Shown: piece by piece, positions 34,981 to 43,198 of the stretch
Layout of the letters: each line of letters begins with the position of its first letter
How positions within the stretch are numbered: position 1 is the stretch's first letter
Source of the DNA: Sulfitobacter sp. 20_GPM-1509m
GTDB taxonomy: Bacteria; Pseudomonadota; Alphaproteobacteria; Rhodobacterales; Rhodobacteraceae
NCBI RefSeq assembly: GCF_000620505.1
Contig: NZ_JIBC01000007.1
Location: 248,001 to 312,000 of the forward strand
Direction: 5' to 3'
Length of the DNA: 64,000 bases
Translations under genes and position numbers: made by a program
The notes under the pieces: model-generated
Databases searched by the model: none
What the model was told of the DNA's origin: nothing
What the model saw: only the letters and a program-made list of their open reading frames with translations

Positions 34981-36382
34981 CATCTTTTTCCGCGCATCAA
35001 AGGCGGTGGCGCTGCTCACCGCTTTGGCCCTGTGGTTACCTCAGGTGGGCACGGCGCAAACCCCGCCGCTGGACTGCCGCGCGACCGAGGACGGGGGGCA
35101 TGATTGCACCGTCTTCTTTCCCGGTGGCACGGACATCACCGACACCACGCTGACGCTGTCCGACGGCACCGAAGTTGAGCACAGCTTCACCGCCGAGCCG
35201 ACCGAACTGCAAGCCCCCGACGCCGATAAGCCGCGCGTGCTCTTTCTGGCCTTTGACACCTCGAACCCCGCGCGCGCCGCGATCTTGCGCCAATCGCTCG
35301 ACAGCGCCTGGGCGCTGGTCGAGCTGGTGCCGCCGCAAACCCCGATTGGTCTGGGCACCTTTGACGAAAACTTTGCCGAAGTGCAGGCGCCCACAACCGA
35401 CCGCGACGTGCTGCAACAGGCCATCGCCGGCATCAAAGCCAACGGGCAGACCACAAACCTGTACGAAGCGACGCTGGACATACTCAACATATTGCCAGCC
35501 GCGCCTGACGGGCGGCGCGACATCGTGTTGTTCTCTGACGGCAATGCAGAAGACACCGCCTTTACCCTGAACGACGTGTCCGAGCGGGCGCGAAAGTTGG
35601 GTGTGCGGGTCAACGGGCTGGGCGCAGTGCTGCGCGCCAGCGAAACGAAATACACCCAGACGCTGGAACGGATGGCCGAAGAAACAGGAGGGCTTTATTT
35701 CGGCACGGCCCCCGGCAACGCCAATTTCGACAACGAGGACCTGAGCCGGATTGCGCAACTGGGCGAAGGCGTGGGTGTTGTCAGCTTTGACGCGGGCTTT
35801 GTCCGCGAGGGCACGCTTGTGCTGACCACTGCGACGGGGCGCAGCCTCCGTTATCAGATCGCACCGGTCGGGCCGGATGCGGCCGAGGAAGAGGCCGCCG
35901 AGGAGCCGCAGCAGCAACCCGCTGCGACGCTGATCGACAACATCCCGCTGGCCGGGTGGATTGCCGGCGGCGCGTTGCTGTTCCTGATCCTGCTGCTGGG
36001 CCTGCGCGGTCGTCGTAAATCGCCACAGCCCGGGATGGCACAGCCAGACCCGACACCGATGCCGGACACCGCGCCAACGCCCGACCCGGTCAAGGTCTAC
36101 GGCGTGCTGACCACCGCAAACGGTGACGAGCTGTACCTGACCTCGTCCATCTCTACGCTGGGCCGTTCCGAGGACGCCGACATCGTTCTGGACGATCCGT
36201 CCGTGTCACGCCGTCATGCGACTATTTCGGTTACCGGCGACGGTGCCATGCAAATCGTGGACCTGAATTCCCTCAATGGCGTGCTGGTCAACGGCACGCG
36301 GGTCACTTCGGCAGAGGTCAAGGCCGGCGATACATTGCAACTGGGTGAGGTCACGTTGACCTTTGGCTATCCCAACGACTGA
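34970..36382 (+). CDS. vWA-domain membrane protein with cytoplasmic FHA domain
   Basis: A 470-residue protein from a GTG start that overlaps the phosphatase by 11 bases, with CGGAG upstream. A signal peptide (AVALLTALALWLPQVGTAQ, about 12-30) leads to a von Willebrand A domain (86-275; FLAFDTSNP has D96-T-S98, but Pro at the second MIDAS Ser; FSDGNAED follows). A membrane helix (324-346) ends in RGRR, consistent with the C-terminus inside. Residues 385-466 are a canonical FHA domain (LGRSEDADIVLDDPSVSRRH, NSLNGVLVNG). The topology couples a periplasmic ligand or protein-binding domain to phosphothreonine recognition inside the cell. Confidence 0.9.
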   Translation: MADNIFFRASKAVALLTALALWLPQVGTAQTPPLDCRATEDGGHDCTVFFPGGTDITDTTLTLSDGTEVEHSFTAEPTELQAPDADKPRVLFLAFDTSNPARAAILRQSLDSAWALVELVPPQTPIGLGTFDENFAEVQAPTTDRDVLQQAIAGIKANGQTTNLYEATLDILNILPAAPDGRRDIVLFSDGNAEDTAFTLNDVSERARKLGVRVNGLGAVLRASETKYTQTLERMAEETGGLYFGTAPGNANFDNEDLSRIAQLGEGVGVVSFDAGFVREGTLVLTTATGRSLRYQIAPVGPDAAEEEAAEEPQQQPAATLIDNIPLAGWIAGGALLFLILLLGLRGRRKSPQPGMAQPDPTPMPDTAPTPDPVKVYGVLTTANGDELYLTSSISTLGRSEDADIVLDDPSVSRRHATISVTGDGAMQIVDLNSLNGVLVNGTRVTSAEVKAGDTLQLGEVTLTFGYPND

Positions 36383-36392
36383 GGAGCGGGAC

Positions 36393-37229
36393 ATGCGCGG
36401 CTGGAGCGTCTCCATAACCATCCAAGAGGCCGGACGTACCGTGCTGTCCGAACAGGGCTTGCCCTTGCCCGCGCGCCTGATCCGCGACGGGGACAGCGGT
36501 GCCGTGGCGTTGATCGACGGGGCAGGGGCGGCGCACCCGCTGGCACAGAACCGCTTTGACGTGTCGCGCCAGCACATGACGCTGAGCGCCGAAGCCGACG
36601 GCACGCTGTTGATCGCGGACCAGTCGACCAATGGCGTTTTCGTGTCCCAGCAGCACACCGCGCGGCTGATCGGCAAGGGCAATACGATGGCCATTCCGGC
36701 GCAATTGCAGGTGATGCTGGACACGGTGGGGTTCGACATCCGCGTGCAAAGCCAGCCGCCGCGCGCGCCACGCGCAAACAGCAACCTGCACGCCGAGGTG
36801 CGGCTGGCGGGCAAGCTGCACCGCGTGGCGCTGGACCGCACCCCGCTGGTCGTGGCGGGCGGGACGCTGGCGGGCGGATACAGTTATGACCGCCACGGCG
36901 ATCTGAACGGGATCCTCGCAGCCCTTGGCAGCCGCAGTGCTCTGGTCATCGCACCCGACCACAGCGGGAATATGCACGCGGTCGCCACCACAGGCCTTGC
37001 CGCGCGACTGAACCGCCGCCAGATCGGTCAGAACCAACCCGAGCCGGTGGCCCATGGAGTTTTGCTGACCTTTGAGGGCGGGCACCTGCACCTGATGAAG
37101 GCGGGCGCGGACCGGCAGCTGGCCTGTGTCAACGACACTTGCCTGATGCTGAACGACTACAAACCCGGCCAGAACTGCGTGTATTGCGGCACCCGTCTGG
37201 GTGACGCGCACACACGGTTCATCGGATAG
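36393..37229 (+). CDS. FHA-like protein with C-terminal four-Cys zinc-ribbon motif
   Basis: A 278-residue cytoplasmic protein. Residues 25-100 are FHA-like (FDVSRQHMTL at 55-64 with SRQH, then QSTNGVFV with Asn80-Gly81), but the usual GR loop before them is not evident. A middle domain (130-235) is unrecognised. The end has Cys245, Cys250, Cys262 and Cys265 (CxxxxC...CxxC), a likely zinc site. GAGGAGCGG lies just before the ATG at 36393. It is ten bases behind the vWA-FHA gene. It is probably an adaptor; the middle domain may be specific to this system. Confidence 0.75.
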   Translation: MRGWSVSITIQEAGRTVLSEQGLPLPARLIRDGDSGAVALIDGAGAAHPLAQNRFDVSRQHMTLSAEADGTLLIADQSTNGVFVSQQHTARLIGKGNTMAIPAQLQVMLDTVGFDIRVQSQPPRAPRANSNLHAEVRLAGKLHRVALDRTPLVVAGGTLAGGYSYDRHGDLNGILAALGSRSALVIAPDHSGNMHAVATTGLAARLNRRQIGQNQPEPVAHGVLLTFEGGHLHLMKAGADRQLACVNDTCLMLNDYKPGQNCVYCGTRLGDAHTRFIG

Positions 37230-37243
37230 GAACAGAGACGCCC

Positions 37244-39190
37244 ATGACGGTATTGCTGACATTCAACGTGATCGAGCTGGACTCAGCAGGCCAGCCCAGA
37301 GGGCCGGGCGCACCGCTGGAGATTGACGAGACCGGCACGATCTCATTCGGCTCGTCGACTGAACGCAACATCGTGCTTGAGGGCGAGCTGGTCTCGCGCC
37401 ATCATTTTGACCTGACAGTCTCTGACAGCCGGGTGATGCTGACCGACCAGAACAGCACCAACGGCACGCAGGTCAACAACATGCGCGTGGGGCTGGCCGA
37501 ACTGGGGCAGGGCGATGTGATTGAGATTCCGGGCTGGCGGCTTGAGGTCACATCGCTTAGCTTCGGCGTGAGCCAGACCGAGGCCACTGTGTCGCCCCAG
37601 GGATTTCCCCATGATGTCTTTGGTGATGACACGCTGGTCGATGTCGGCACCCTGCACAGCCACGGCTATCCGGTCGAGGAACGCAAGTTCTGTGCCGTTG
37701 GCGGCGGGCTGGGGTCGTTCACCTTTGTCGACCATCTGCGGTGCTACGGTGTGTCCGCCAGCGACATAGCGGTGATCGGCACGGAAAAGGTCAGCTACGC
37801 CACCTACAAGCGGTATTGCCGCGACAGCCAGATCCCCGACCACGAGCGGCTGCGGTCCAATTCACTGTCCACTCCCGACAACATCTGGGGTTTTCCCGGA
37901 TATGCCAGCCGCGAGGCCTTTGGCGGGTTGCTGCGGGGCCGTCTGGGCGGGTTCAAACGGGTGTTCCAGGTCTTTGGTGAACCGACGCTGGCCGAAAGCT
38001 ATACACCACGCGCGGGCGATGTGTTCGACAGCCTGGACCGCGAGGAACGTCGCATCGACTGGCCCGCGATGCACCGTCAGGGACAGGCGCGCTGCATCCG
38101 AAAGCTGAGCGACGGGCGCTATGCCGTGGCCTATACCATGCGCGATCCGTCCGTGGCCGAGGCAGACCGCCGCCGCATCATCATCGCCGATGTGCTGCAT
38201 CTGGCCACGGGCTATCCAGCCACGCGATTTGTCGATGATTTCCAGACCTTTATCGTGAATTATCCCGATCACCGCCACATGGTCCACAACGCCTATGCGC
38301 CGCACGACCAGATCTATGACGCCGCCGAGGCCGCAAACGGGCCTGTCTATGTCGTCGTGCGCGGACGCGGGATCGTCGCCAGCCGCATCATCCAGCGCCT
38401 GCACGAGGCGCGCAAACGCAACCCTCAGATCACCATCCTGCATTCGATGCGCTCGAAACTGGACCCGACCAGCGGCGCGCGCTTTGGGCGGGCGCGCAGA
38501 CAGGTGCGCACCAACATTGAAATCCAGCCGTTCAACTGGCCGAAGTCCTGCTGGGGCGGCGATCTGCGGTTCGAATACGAACGCGCCGATGTTGCCAAAC
38601 GTGGCGCCATGCTGACCACATTGGGCGGCACCACCACAGCCGAGCGCAGCGACTGGATCGAGATCATCGAACGCGGCACGGAAGAGGGGTGGTACAAACC
38701 TGTCTATGGCTCGATCCGCGAGATCCTGCCGCATGATGACAGCCCCGACAAAGTCATGATCCGCGTCGAGGGCGAGGGCGGCCACCGCGCCGAGCTGATC
38801 GCCGACTATCTGGTGGATTGTACCGGGCTGATCAGCGACATCACGCGGTCCAGCCTGCTGAACGACCTGATCGAAACCTACGCGCTGCCGCGCAACCACG
38901 CCTATGCGCGCAATGGCGACGGGTTTGAAAAACGCGGGCCCACCGGGCTGGACGTCACACCGGATTTCGAGATCGAGGGGCTGCGCAACCAGCGCGGCCG
39001 CGTCTATGCCTCGGGGACTGTGACTTCGGGCGGGCCTTACCTGGCGGTCGACAGCTTTCTGGGTCTGCAATATTCGGCGTTGCGCAGCACCGACCATCTG
39101 GTGACCGAGGGCGCGCATGGGGTGAAAAATCTGGGGCCGCTGCGGTCCGCCGGACAATGGCTGAAATGGTGCAGGGGGGCGAAACCATGA
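37244..39190 (+). CDS. FHA domain fused to a putative FAD/NAD(P)-binding oxidoreductase
   Basis: A 648-residue protein. Residues 20-105 are an FHA domain (FGSSTERNIVLEGELVSRHH with SRHH at 51-54, and NSTNGTQV). From about 146 it is a two-dinucleotide-fold oxidoreductase: FCAVGGGLGS (149-158), LATGYP (320-325), VVRGRGIVAS (371-380) as the second nucleotide loop, YLVDCTG (522-528), and GRVYASGTVTSGGPYLAVDSF (586-605, quoted in part) as the C-terminal FAD motif. The substrate is unknown; flavin monooxygenase-like or ferredoxin-reductase-like activity is possible. I know of no described enzyme with this fusion. The stop overlaps the next gene. Confidence 0.82.
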   Translation: MTVLLTFNVIELDSAGQPRGPGAPLEIDETGTISFGSSTERNIVLEGELVSRHHFDLTVSDSRVMLTDQNSTNGTQVNNMRVGLAELGQGDVIEIPGWRLEVTSLSFGVSQTEATVSPQGFPHDVFGDDTLVDVGTLHSHGYPVEERKFCAVGGGLGSFTFVDHLRCYGVSASDIAVIGTEKVSYATYKRYCRDSQIPDHERLRSNSLSTPDNIWGFPGYASREAFGGLLRGRLGGFKRVFQVFGEPTLAESYTPRAGDVFDSLDREERRIDWPAMHRQGQARCIRKLSDGRYAVAYTMRDPSVAEADRRRIIIADVLHLATGYPATRFVDDFQTFIVNYPDHRHMVHNAYAPHDQIYDAAEAANGPVYVVVRGRGIVASRIIQRLHEARKRNPQITILHSMRSKLDPTSGARFGRARRQVRTNIEIQPFNWPKSCWGGDLRFEYERADVAKRGAMLTTLGGTTTAERSDWIEIIERGTEEGWYKPVYGSIREILPHDDSPDKVMIRVEGEGGHRAELIADYLVDCTGLISDITRSSLLNDLIETYALPRNHAYARNGDGFEKRGPTGLDVTPDFEIEGLRNQRGRVYASGTVTSGGPYLAVDSFLGLQYSALRSTDHLVTEGAHGVKNLGPLRSAGQWLKWCRGAKP

Positions 39191-39642
39191 TCCCAACGCT
39201 TGCGGGGCGCATCCAGACGCGCCTGTTGCTGTTCGTGCTGCTGGGCATCCCGCTGACGGCGCTGTTCTCGTGGCTGTGGCTACCGCTGTACTGGGACTTG
39301 CTGTTTTTGTTCCTGCTGACGGTGCTGGCCACGGTCACCGGCTTTGGTTTGATCATGGACGTCGTCTATATCGGCCTGCAAAGACTGCGCTGGGACCGCG
39401 ACTGGCCCTTTGCCTATCAGTTCTTCTTTTCCATTGTCGAATTCGCTGTCGTGCTGTGGGCCGCGCGTGCGGGACTGATCCCCTGGCTGCCTGCGGACGT
39501 TCTGGCAGGCACGGAGGGGTTGATCATGGCCTCGTCCCATTTCGCAACCGTGTTCATCCCGTCCTTCCTTGCGCTGCTGGGACCGATTTCGGTGTTCTTC
39601 ATCCGCTGGCGGTTCAAGGCGGGCCAGTTGGGCAAGCTCTGA
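39187..39642 (+). CDS. Small four-helix inner-membrane protein, unknown function
   Basis: A 151-residue hydrophobic protein with four predicted membrane helices (about 8-30, 36-60, 78-98 and 118-140), short loops and a basic C-terminus (RWRFKAGQLGKL). No family was recognised. The ATG at 39187 overlaps the stop of the FHA-oxidoreductase gene (ATGA) and the next gene starts one base after its own stop. It is thus translationally tied to both, and may form a membrane partner (electron acceptor or exporter subunit) for one of them. Confidence 0.78.
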   Translation: MIPTLAGRIQTRLLLFVLLGIPLTALFSWLWLPLYWDLLFLFLLTVLATVTGFGLIMDVVYIGLQRLRWDRDWPFAYQFFFSIVEFAVVLWAARAGLIPWLPADVLAGTEGLIMASSHFATVFIPSFLALLGPISVFFIRWRFKAGQLGKL

Positions 39643-39643
39643 G

Positions 39644-40582
39644 ATGGCTGCCTTTATGCGCCTCTGGACGCCTATACATCTGGCCGCATTGGCGATTGCA
39701 TATGTCTGGCTTGTGCAGGCGTCGGACCTGACAACAGAGGTGGTCAGCGGGCTGTGGTTCTTCTTCCCCGTGGGCATCATGGGCGCCATCATCGCCAACG
39801 CAACGGGCACCGGCGGCGGCGTGGTGTTCGTTCCGGTGTTCACCGCGCTAGAGAAAGGCGGCATCATGGTGCCGCCCGAACTGCAAACTCTCGCATCATT
39901 GTCGCCACAGGAATCTGTTGGCGTTTCCTTTATGATTCAATGCTTTGGCATGTCCGTCGGCGCGCTGGTCTGGGGCAGGGCGATTTTTGTAAAGGATACC
40001 CTGGCCTGGGACGAAAAGATTGCCCCGCACACGCTGTTGGCGCTGACGGCTGCTCCATTGGCCACGGGGATACCGGCGTTGTTGCTGACGCAGAATTTTG
40101 TCAGCGTGGACGGCAAAAGCCTGATCTTCTATTTCAAGATCTTCTCGCTGTTGCTGGGAACTGTACTGTTGCTGTTCACCTGGGCGCAGCGCAGGCAACC
40201 GGCATCCCAGCGCAAGCTGCATGTCACGCCCGGCGAGCTGTGGGTGCTGCTGGGGCTGGGCATCATCGGTGGTGCGGTCACAGCGCTGTTCTCGGTGGGC
40301 ATCGGCGAATTTCTGGCGATCTTCCTGATCCTCAAGAAATTCCCGACCAAGGTCGCCATTGCGGTCGCGGTCTGGGTGTCCGTGGTCTGTGTGATCTGCG
40401 GCGTCTGGGACAATCTGCTGTCAGGACAGGTGCGGATCGAAATTGCGCTGATCGCGATACCGGGGGCGATCATCGGCGGTTTCCTGGCCAAGCAGATCGC
40501 GCAGGTCCTGGGATCGCTGTGGCTCAAGACGTTGGCGTCGCTCTGGATCATCGCGTCGAGCATCTATCTGCTGCTCACTTAA
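39644..40582 (+). CDS. TauE/SafE-family sulfite/organosulfur exporter-like permease
   Basis: A 312-residue membrane protein with about eight helices. IIANATGTGGGVVFVPVF near residue 40 is the TauE/SafE N-terminal repeat, and GLGIIGGAVTALFSVGIGEFLAIFLIL is the second repeat with its conserved glycines (quoted in part: GGAVTALFSVGIGEF). Known members export sulfite, sulfoacetate or other anions. It is the last gene of the FHA/kinase operon, so export may be governed by phosphorylation, or the redox enzyme's product may be its cargo. A strong bidirectional hairpin follows. Confidence 0.85.
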   Translation: MAAFMRLWTPIHLAALAIAYVWLVQASDLTTEVVSGLWFFFPVGIMGAIIANATGTGGGVVFVPVFTALEKGGIMVPPELQTLASLSPQESVGVSFMIQCFGMSVGALVWGRAIFVKDTLAWDEKIAPHTLLALTAAPLATGIPALLLTQNFVSVDGKSLIFYFKIFSLLLGTVLLLFTWAQRRQPASQRKLHVTPGELWVLLGLGIIGGAVTALFSVGIGEFLAIFLILKKFPTKVAIAVAVWVSVVCVICGVWDNLLSGQVRIEIALIAIPGAIIGGFLAKQIAQVLGSLWLKTLASLWIIASSIYLLLT

Positions 40583-40636
40583 GTGCTGCTCGCAAGAAAT
40601 GGGGGACGTGTTCAAAGGTGCATCAGTTAAACGTAT

Positions 40637-40694
40637 AATCCATATTATGTAATTTATGGATTGAGCATTATCAGGATGATACCTGATAATGCTC
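40637..40694. terminator. Two tandem inverted repeats between convergent operons
   Basis: AATCCATA (40637-40644) pairs with TATGGATT (40655-40662). Directly after it GAGCATTATCAGG (40663-40675) pairs perfectly with CCTGATAATGCTC (40682-40694), with a six-base loop. The 13-bp stem sits between the TauE gene (plus) and the ligase gene (minus) and is probably a bidirectional terminator. The A+T-rich first repeat can serve as the tail for minus-strand transcripts. Confidence 0.7.
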
Positions 40695-40701
40695 ACCCAA
40701 A

Positions 40702-42372
40702 CTATGCTGTTTGCGCATCTGCCTCGGATTGGTCCAGAACCTTGCCCACCGTGCGATCCCAGGCACCGACACGTGGATTGGTCTTGTCGTCCACCAGTGC
40801 ACGTTTGACGATCTTCCCGGACACCGTGCGCTCGAAATCATCGATGTATTTGATGAACCGCGGCGTCTTGAACTTGGCCAGACGTGACGCGCAATGTGCG
40901 ATGACCGCCTCTGGAGCAATCTGGTCCGGTCTCACGCCCTCGCGTGGACGGATCACCACCATCACCTCTTGTCCGCGCATCTTGTCCGGTACTCCAACCG
41001 CAGCGACTTCCCAGACACCTTCCATCGACACCACAGCGGCCTCGACCTCTTGGGCAGCCACGTTTTCACCGGCGCGGCGGATCATGTCCTTGATCCGGCC
41101 CACGATGTAATAGAACCCGTCATCGTCCTGCCGGAACAGATCGCCGGTGCGGAACCAGCGCCCTGAAAAGCCTGTCGCGTTGGCGTCCGGGCGTTTGTAA
41201 TAGCCCCAGAGCAATCCGCGGCCTGCGATCCACAGCTCGCCAATCTCGCCCTGGGCCACGTCCTTGCCGGTATCGTCCACGATCCGTGCCTCGCGGAATG
41301 CCGCCGGAATGCCACAGGTGCGCTGATAGGCCTTTGGGCCAGCTTCGGGCGGCACCATCAGACCGCCACCGATTTCGGTCATGCCAAAGCTCTCGCGTGC
41401 CACGCAGCCAAAGCGACGTTCAACTTCTTCGCGCGCCTCAACGGACCAGCCGAAAATCGAGACATATCTGAGGTTTATCTTGCGATCTTCAGGTCCTTCA
41501 GGCCAGGCTTTCAAGCCCGGCTGCGGAAAGATGCAATAGTGAATGTCTTCGTCCACCAACCAGTTGTAAAGATTACTTAAACTGATACGTGGCGCGATCT
41601 TGGCGGTGCCGTCCAGCACCATCGTCATAATGAACTGCCACATCGGGTCCATGTAGAAGAACGGTGCGTTGATCAGGACGTTCTTCACATCTCCGCCGCG
41701 CCCGCGGAACTTGGCGGCCAACGACCCCAGCAATATCCAGTATTCATGGCTCAGCATACAGCCCTTGGGAAAGCCCGTGGTGCCTGAGGTGTATTGCAGG
41801 TTCAACAAGTCCGTCCGCGAAAGCGTTGAAGTTGTAACATAATCCGGGTCACCCGCTTCCAACAACGCCTGCCAGTCCTGCGATCCTTCGCAAGTACCAC
41901 CATGGACAATCACCCGCGCATCATTGACCAAGGCAGGCTTCTCGGACATTGCTTCCCAAACCGGCACAACGGATTGATCCATCACGATAAACTGCGCATC
42001 GGCGTCGGTCAGCACGAACTTCAGCTCGGTTTCCGTGTACGAGATGTTCACGGGGATCATCACGGCACCGATCCGCGCCAGCGCCCCCCATGTCACCACA
42101 AAGGCCGGCACGTTGGGCAGCATCACGCCCACATGGGTGCCCTTGCGAATGCCCTGTGCTTCCAGAGAGGACGCCAGTTTGCGGGTCAGACGGGCATATT
42201 CGGCGTAGGTCATGGTCTGCCCGTCCGTGATCCATTTGGCCAGCAGTTGATCACCGTTGCGCGCCGCGGCATCGTCGATCAGCGCTCCCAGTGTTTCGGG
42301 ATATGTCGCGGCCTCGGCCTGTGCGCGCAGCGCCTGCATACCGGCCACGCCATAATCTAGGGTCGTATCCAT
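40702..42372 (-). CDS. CaiC-like AMP-dependent acyl-CoA ligase
   Basis: A 556-residue adenylate-forming enzyme. LQYTSGTTGFPKGCMLSHEYW is the P-loop (quoted in part: TSGTTGFPKGCMLSH), FGMTEIGGG the A5 motif, RTGDLFRQDDDGFYYIVGR with RRAGENVAAQEVE the hinge, and TVSGKIVKRAL the C-terminal Lys. VMLPNVPAFVVTWGALARIGAVMIPVN resembles carnitine/crotonobetaine-CoA ligases. It lies six bases after a crotonase gene and is the end of a transport operon, so it probably activates the imported carboxylate. A paralogue lies at 50241. Confidence 0.88.
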   Translation of the reverse strand: MDTTLDYGVAGMQALRAQAEAATYPETLGALIDDAAARNGDQLLAKWITDGQTMTYAEYARLTRKLASSLEAQGIRKGTHVGVMLPNVPAFVVTWGALARIGAVMIPVNISYTETELKFVLTDADAQFIVMDQSVVPVWEAMSEKPALVNDARVIVHGGTCEGSQDWQALLEAGDPDYVTTSTLSRTDLLNLQYTSGTTGFPKGCMLSHEYWILLGSLAAKFRGRGGDVKNVLINAPFFYMDPMWQFIMTMVLDGTAKIAPRISLSNLYNWLVDEDIHYCIFPQPGLKAWPEGPEDRKINLRYVSIFGWSVEAREEVERRFGCVARESFGMTEIGGGLMVPPEAGPKAYQRTCGIPAAFREARIVDDTGKDVAQGEIGELWIAGRGLLWGYYKRPDANATGFSGRWFRTGDLFRQDDDGFYYIVGRIKDMIRRAGENVAAQEVEAAVVSMEGVWEVAAVGVPDKMRGQEVMVVIRPREGVRPDQIAPEAVIAHCASRLAKFKTPRFIKYIDDFERTVSGKIVKRALVDDKTNPRVGAWDRTVGKVLDQSEADAQTA

Positions 42373-42377
42373 CTTGC

Positions 42378-43166
42378 TTATTCCTCACTCAGCGGCGTGC
42401 CGCCATATTCACCACTGGCCCAGAACGCCGCGCGTTGCAGGCGGTAGAGATGCGCGGACAGGCTGAGCGCGTCAGCCTTGGGCAGGTCCATCGCCTTTTT
42501 GGTCACTTCCATCTCGACCCGCACCGAAATCGGCGGCAAGGCGGCGATCTTGTCGGCCAGTTCGCGGGCACGCGGCAGCACCTCTTCGGCCGGTTTCACC
42601 TCGTTATAGAGCGCATACTTCAGACAGTCCTCGGCGGGCATCCGTTCACCCAACAGCACCATCCAATGCGCCACGGCGGGCGGGACGTGTTTGGCCAGCT
42701 GGGTCGAGCCCCCTGCCCCTGCCATCCCATAGGCAATCTCGGGCAGTCCGATGAAGGCGTGTGGTGCTGCCACGCGAATGTCGGTCAGGTTCAGCATGTA
42801 GATCGCGCCCATGCCCAACGCAGGTCCGTTGATCGCGCCGATGATCGGCTTGTAGCGTTCCATCTTGCGCAACTCACGCTCCCAACCGGGACGCAAGTTT
42901 GTGTCCTCGTCGGTCGAGGGAAAGAAATGCGCCGCCAGCGCATCCTCGGGCGGCTGCACGCCGTTGGGGGTTTTGATGTCGTCGCCGGCACAGAACGCCT
43001 TGGTTCCGGCGCCGGTCAGAATGCCCACATGCACCGAACGGTCTGCCATGAACTCCTGCATGATGTCATGCAGCTGTTTGTGCATCTCGGGGGTAAAGGC
43101 GTTCACCTTGCCGTTGTCGATGGTGATCGTCGCGACGTGGCCGTCTTTTTCATATCTGATGGTCAT
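42378..43166 (-). CDS. Crotonase-fold protein, possibly CaiD-like
   Basis: A 262-residue crotonase. AINGPALGMGAIYMLNLTD is the oxyanion region and IGLPEIAYGMAGAGG the second half-site. The first catalytic Glu of enoyl-CoA hydratase is replaced by Ile (GMGAI), while the second (LPE) is present. Together with the CaiC-like ligase next to it, it could be a dehydratase or isomerase acting on the activated substrate. GAGGA precedes the ATG. It is 32 bases behind the permease gene on the same strand. Confidence 0.84.
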   Translation of the reverse strand: MTIRYEKDGHVATITIDNGKVNAFTPEMHKQLHDIMQEFMADRSVHVGILTGAGTKAFCAGDDIKTPNGVQPPEDALAAHFFPSTDEDTNLRPGWERELRKMERYKPIIGAINGPALGMGAIYMLNLTDIRVAAPHAFIGLPEIAYGMAGAGGSTQLAKHVPPAVAHWMVLLGERMPAEDCLKYALYNEVKPAEEVLPRARELADKIAALPPISVRVEMEVTKKAMDLPKADALSLSAHLYRLQRAAFWASGEYGGTPLSEE

Positions 43167-43198
43167 AAGGTCGTCCTCGGGAGTTGGGAATTTCAGGA

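Noticed and set aside
30777-40582. Type VI secretion locus
   Set aside because: Kinase, PP2C and FHA genes are typical companions of T6SS, but no TssA-TssM, ClpV, Hcp or VgrG gene is found in the window.
40583-40701. Attachment site or insertion-sequence remnant at the tandem inverted repeats
   Set aside because: There are no flanking target duplications, transposase fragments or integrase genes; a bidirectional terminator explains the structure.
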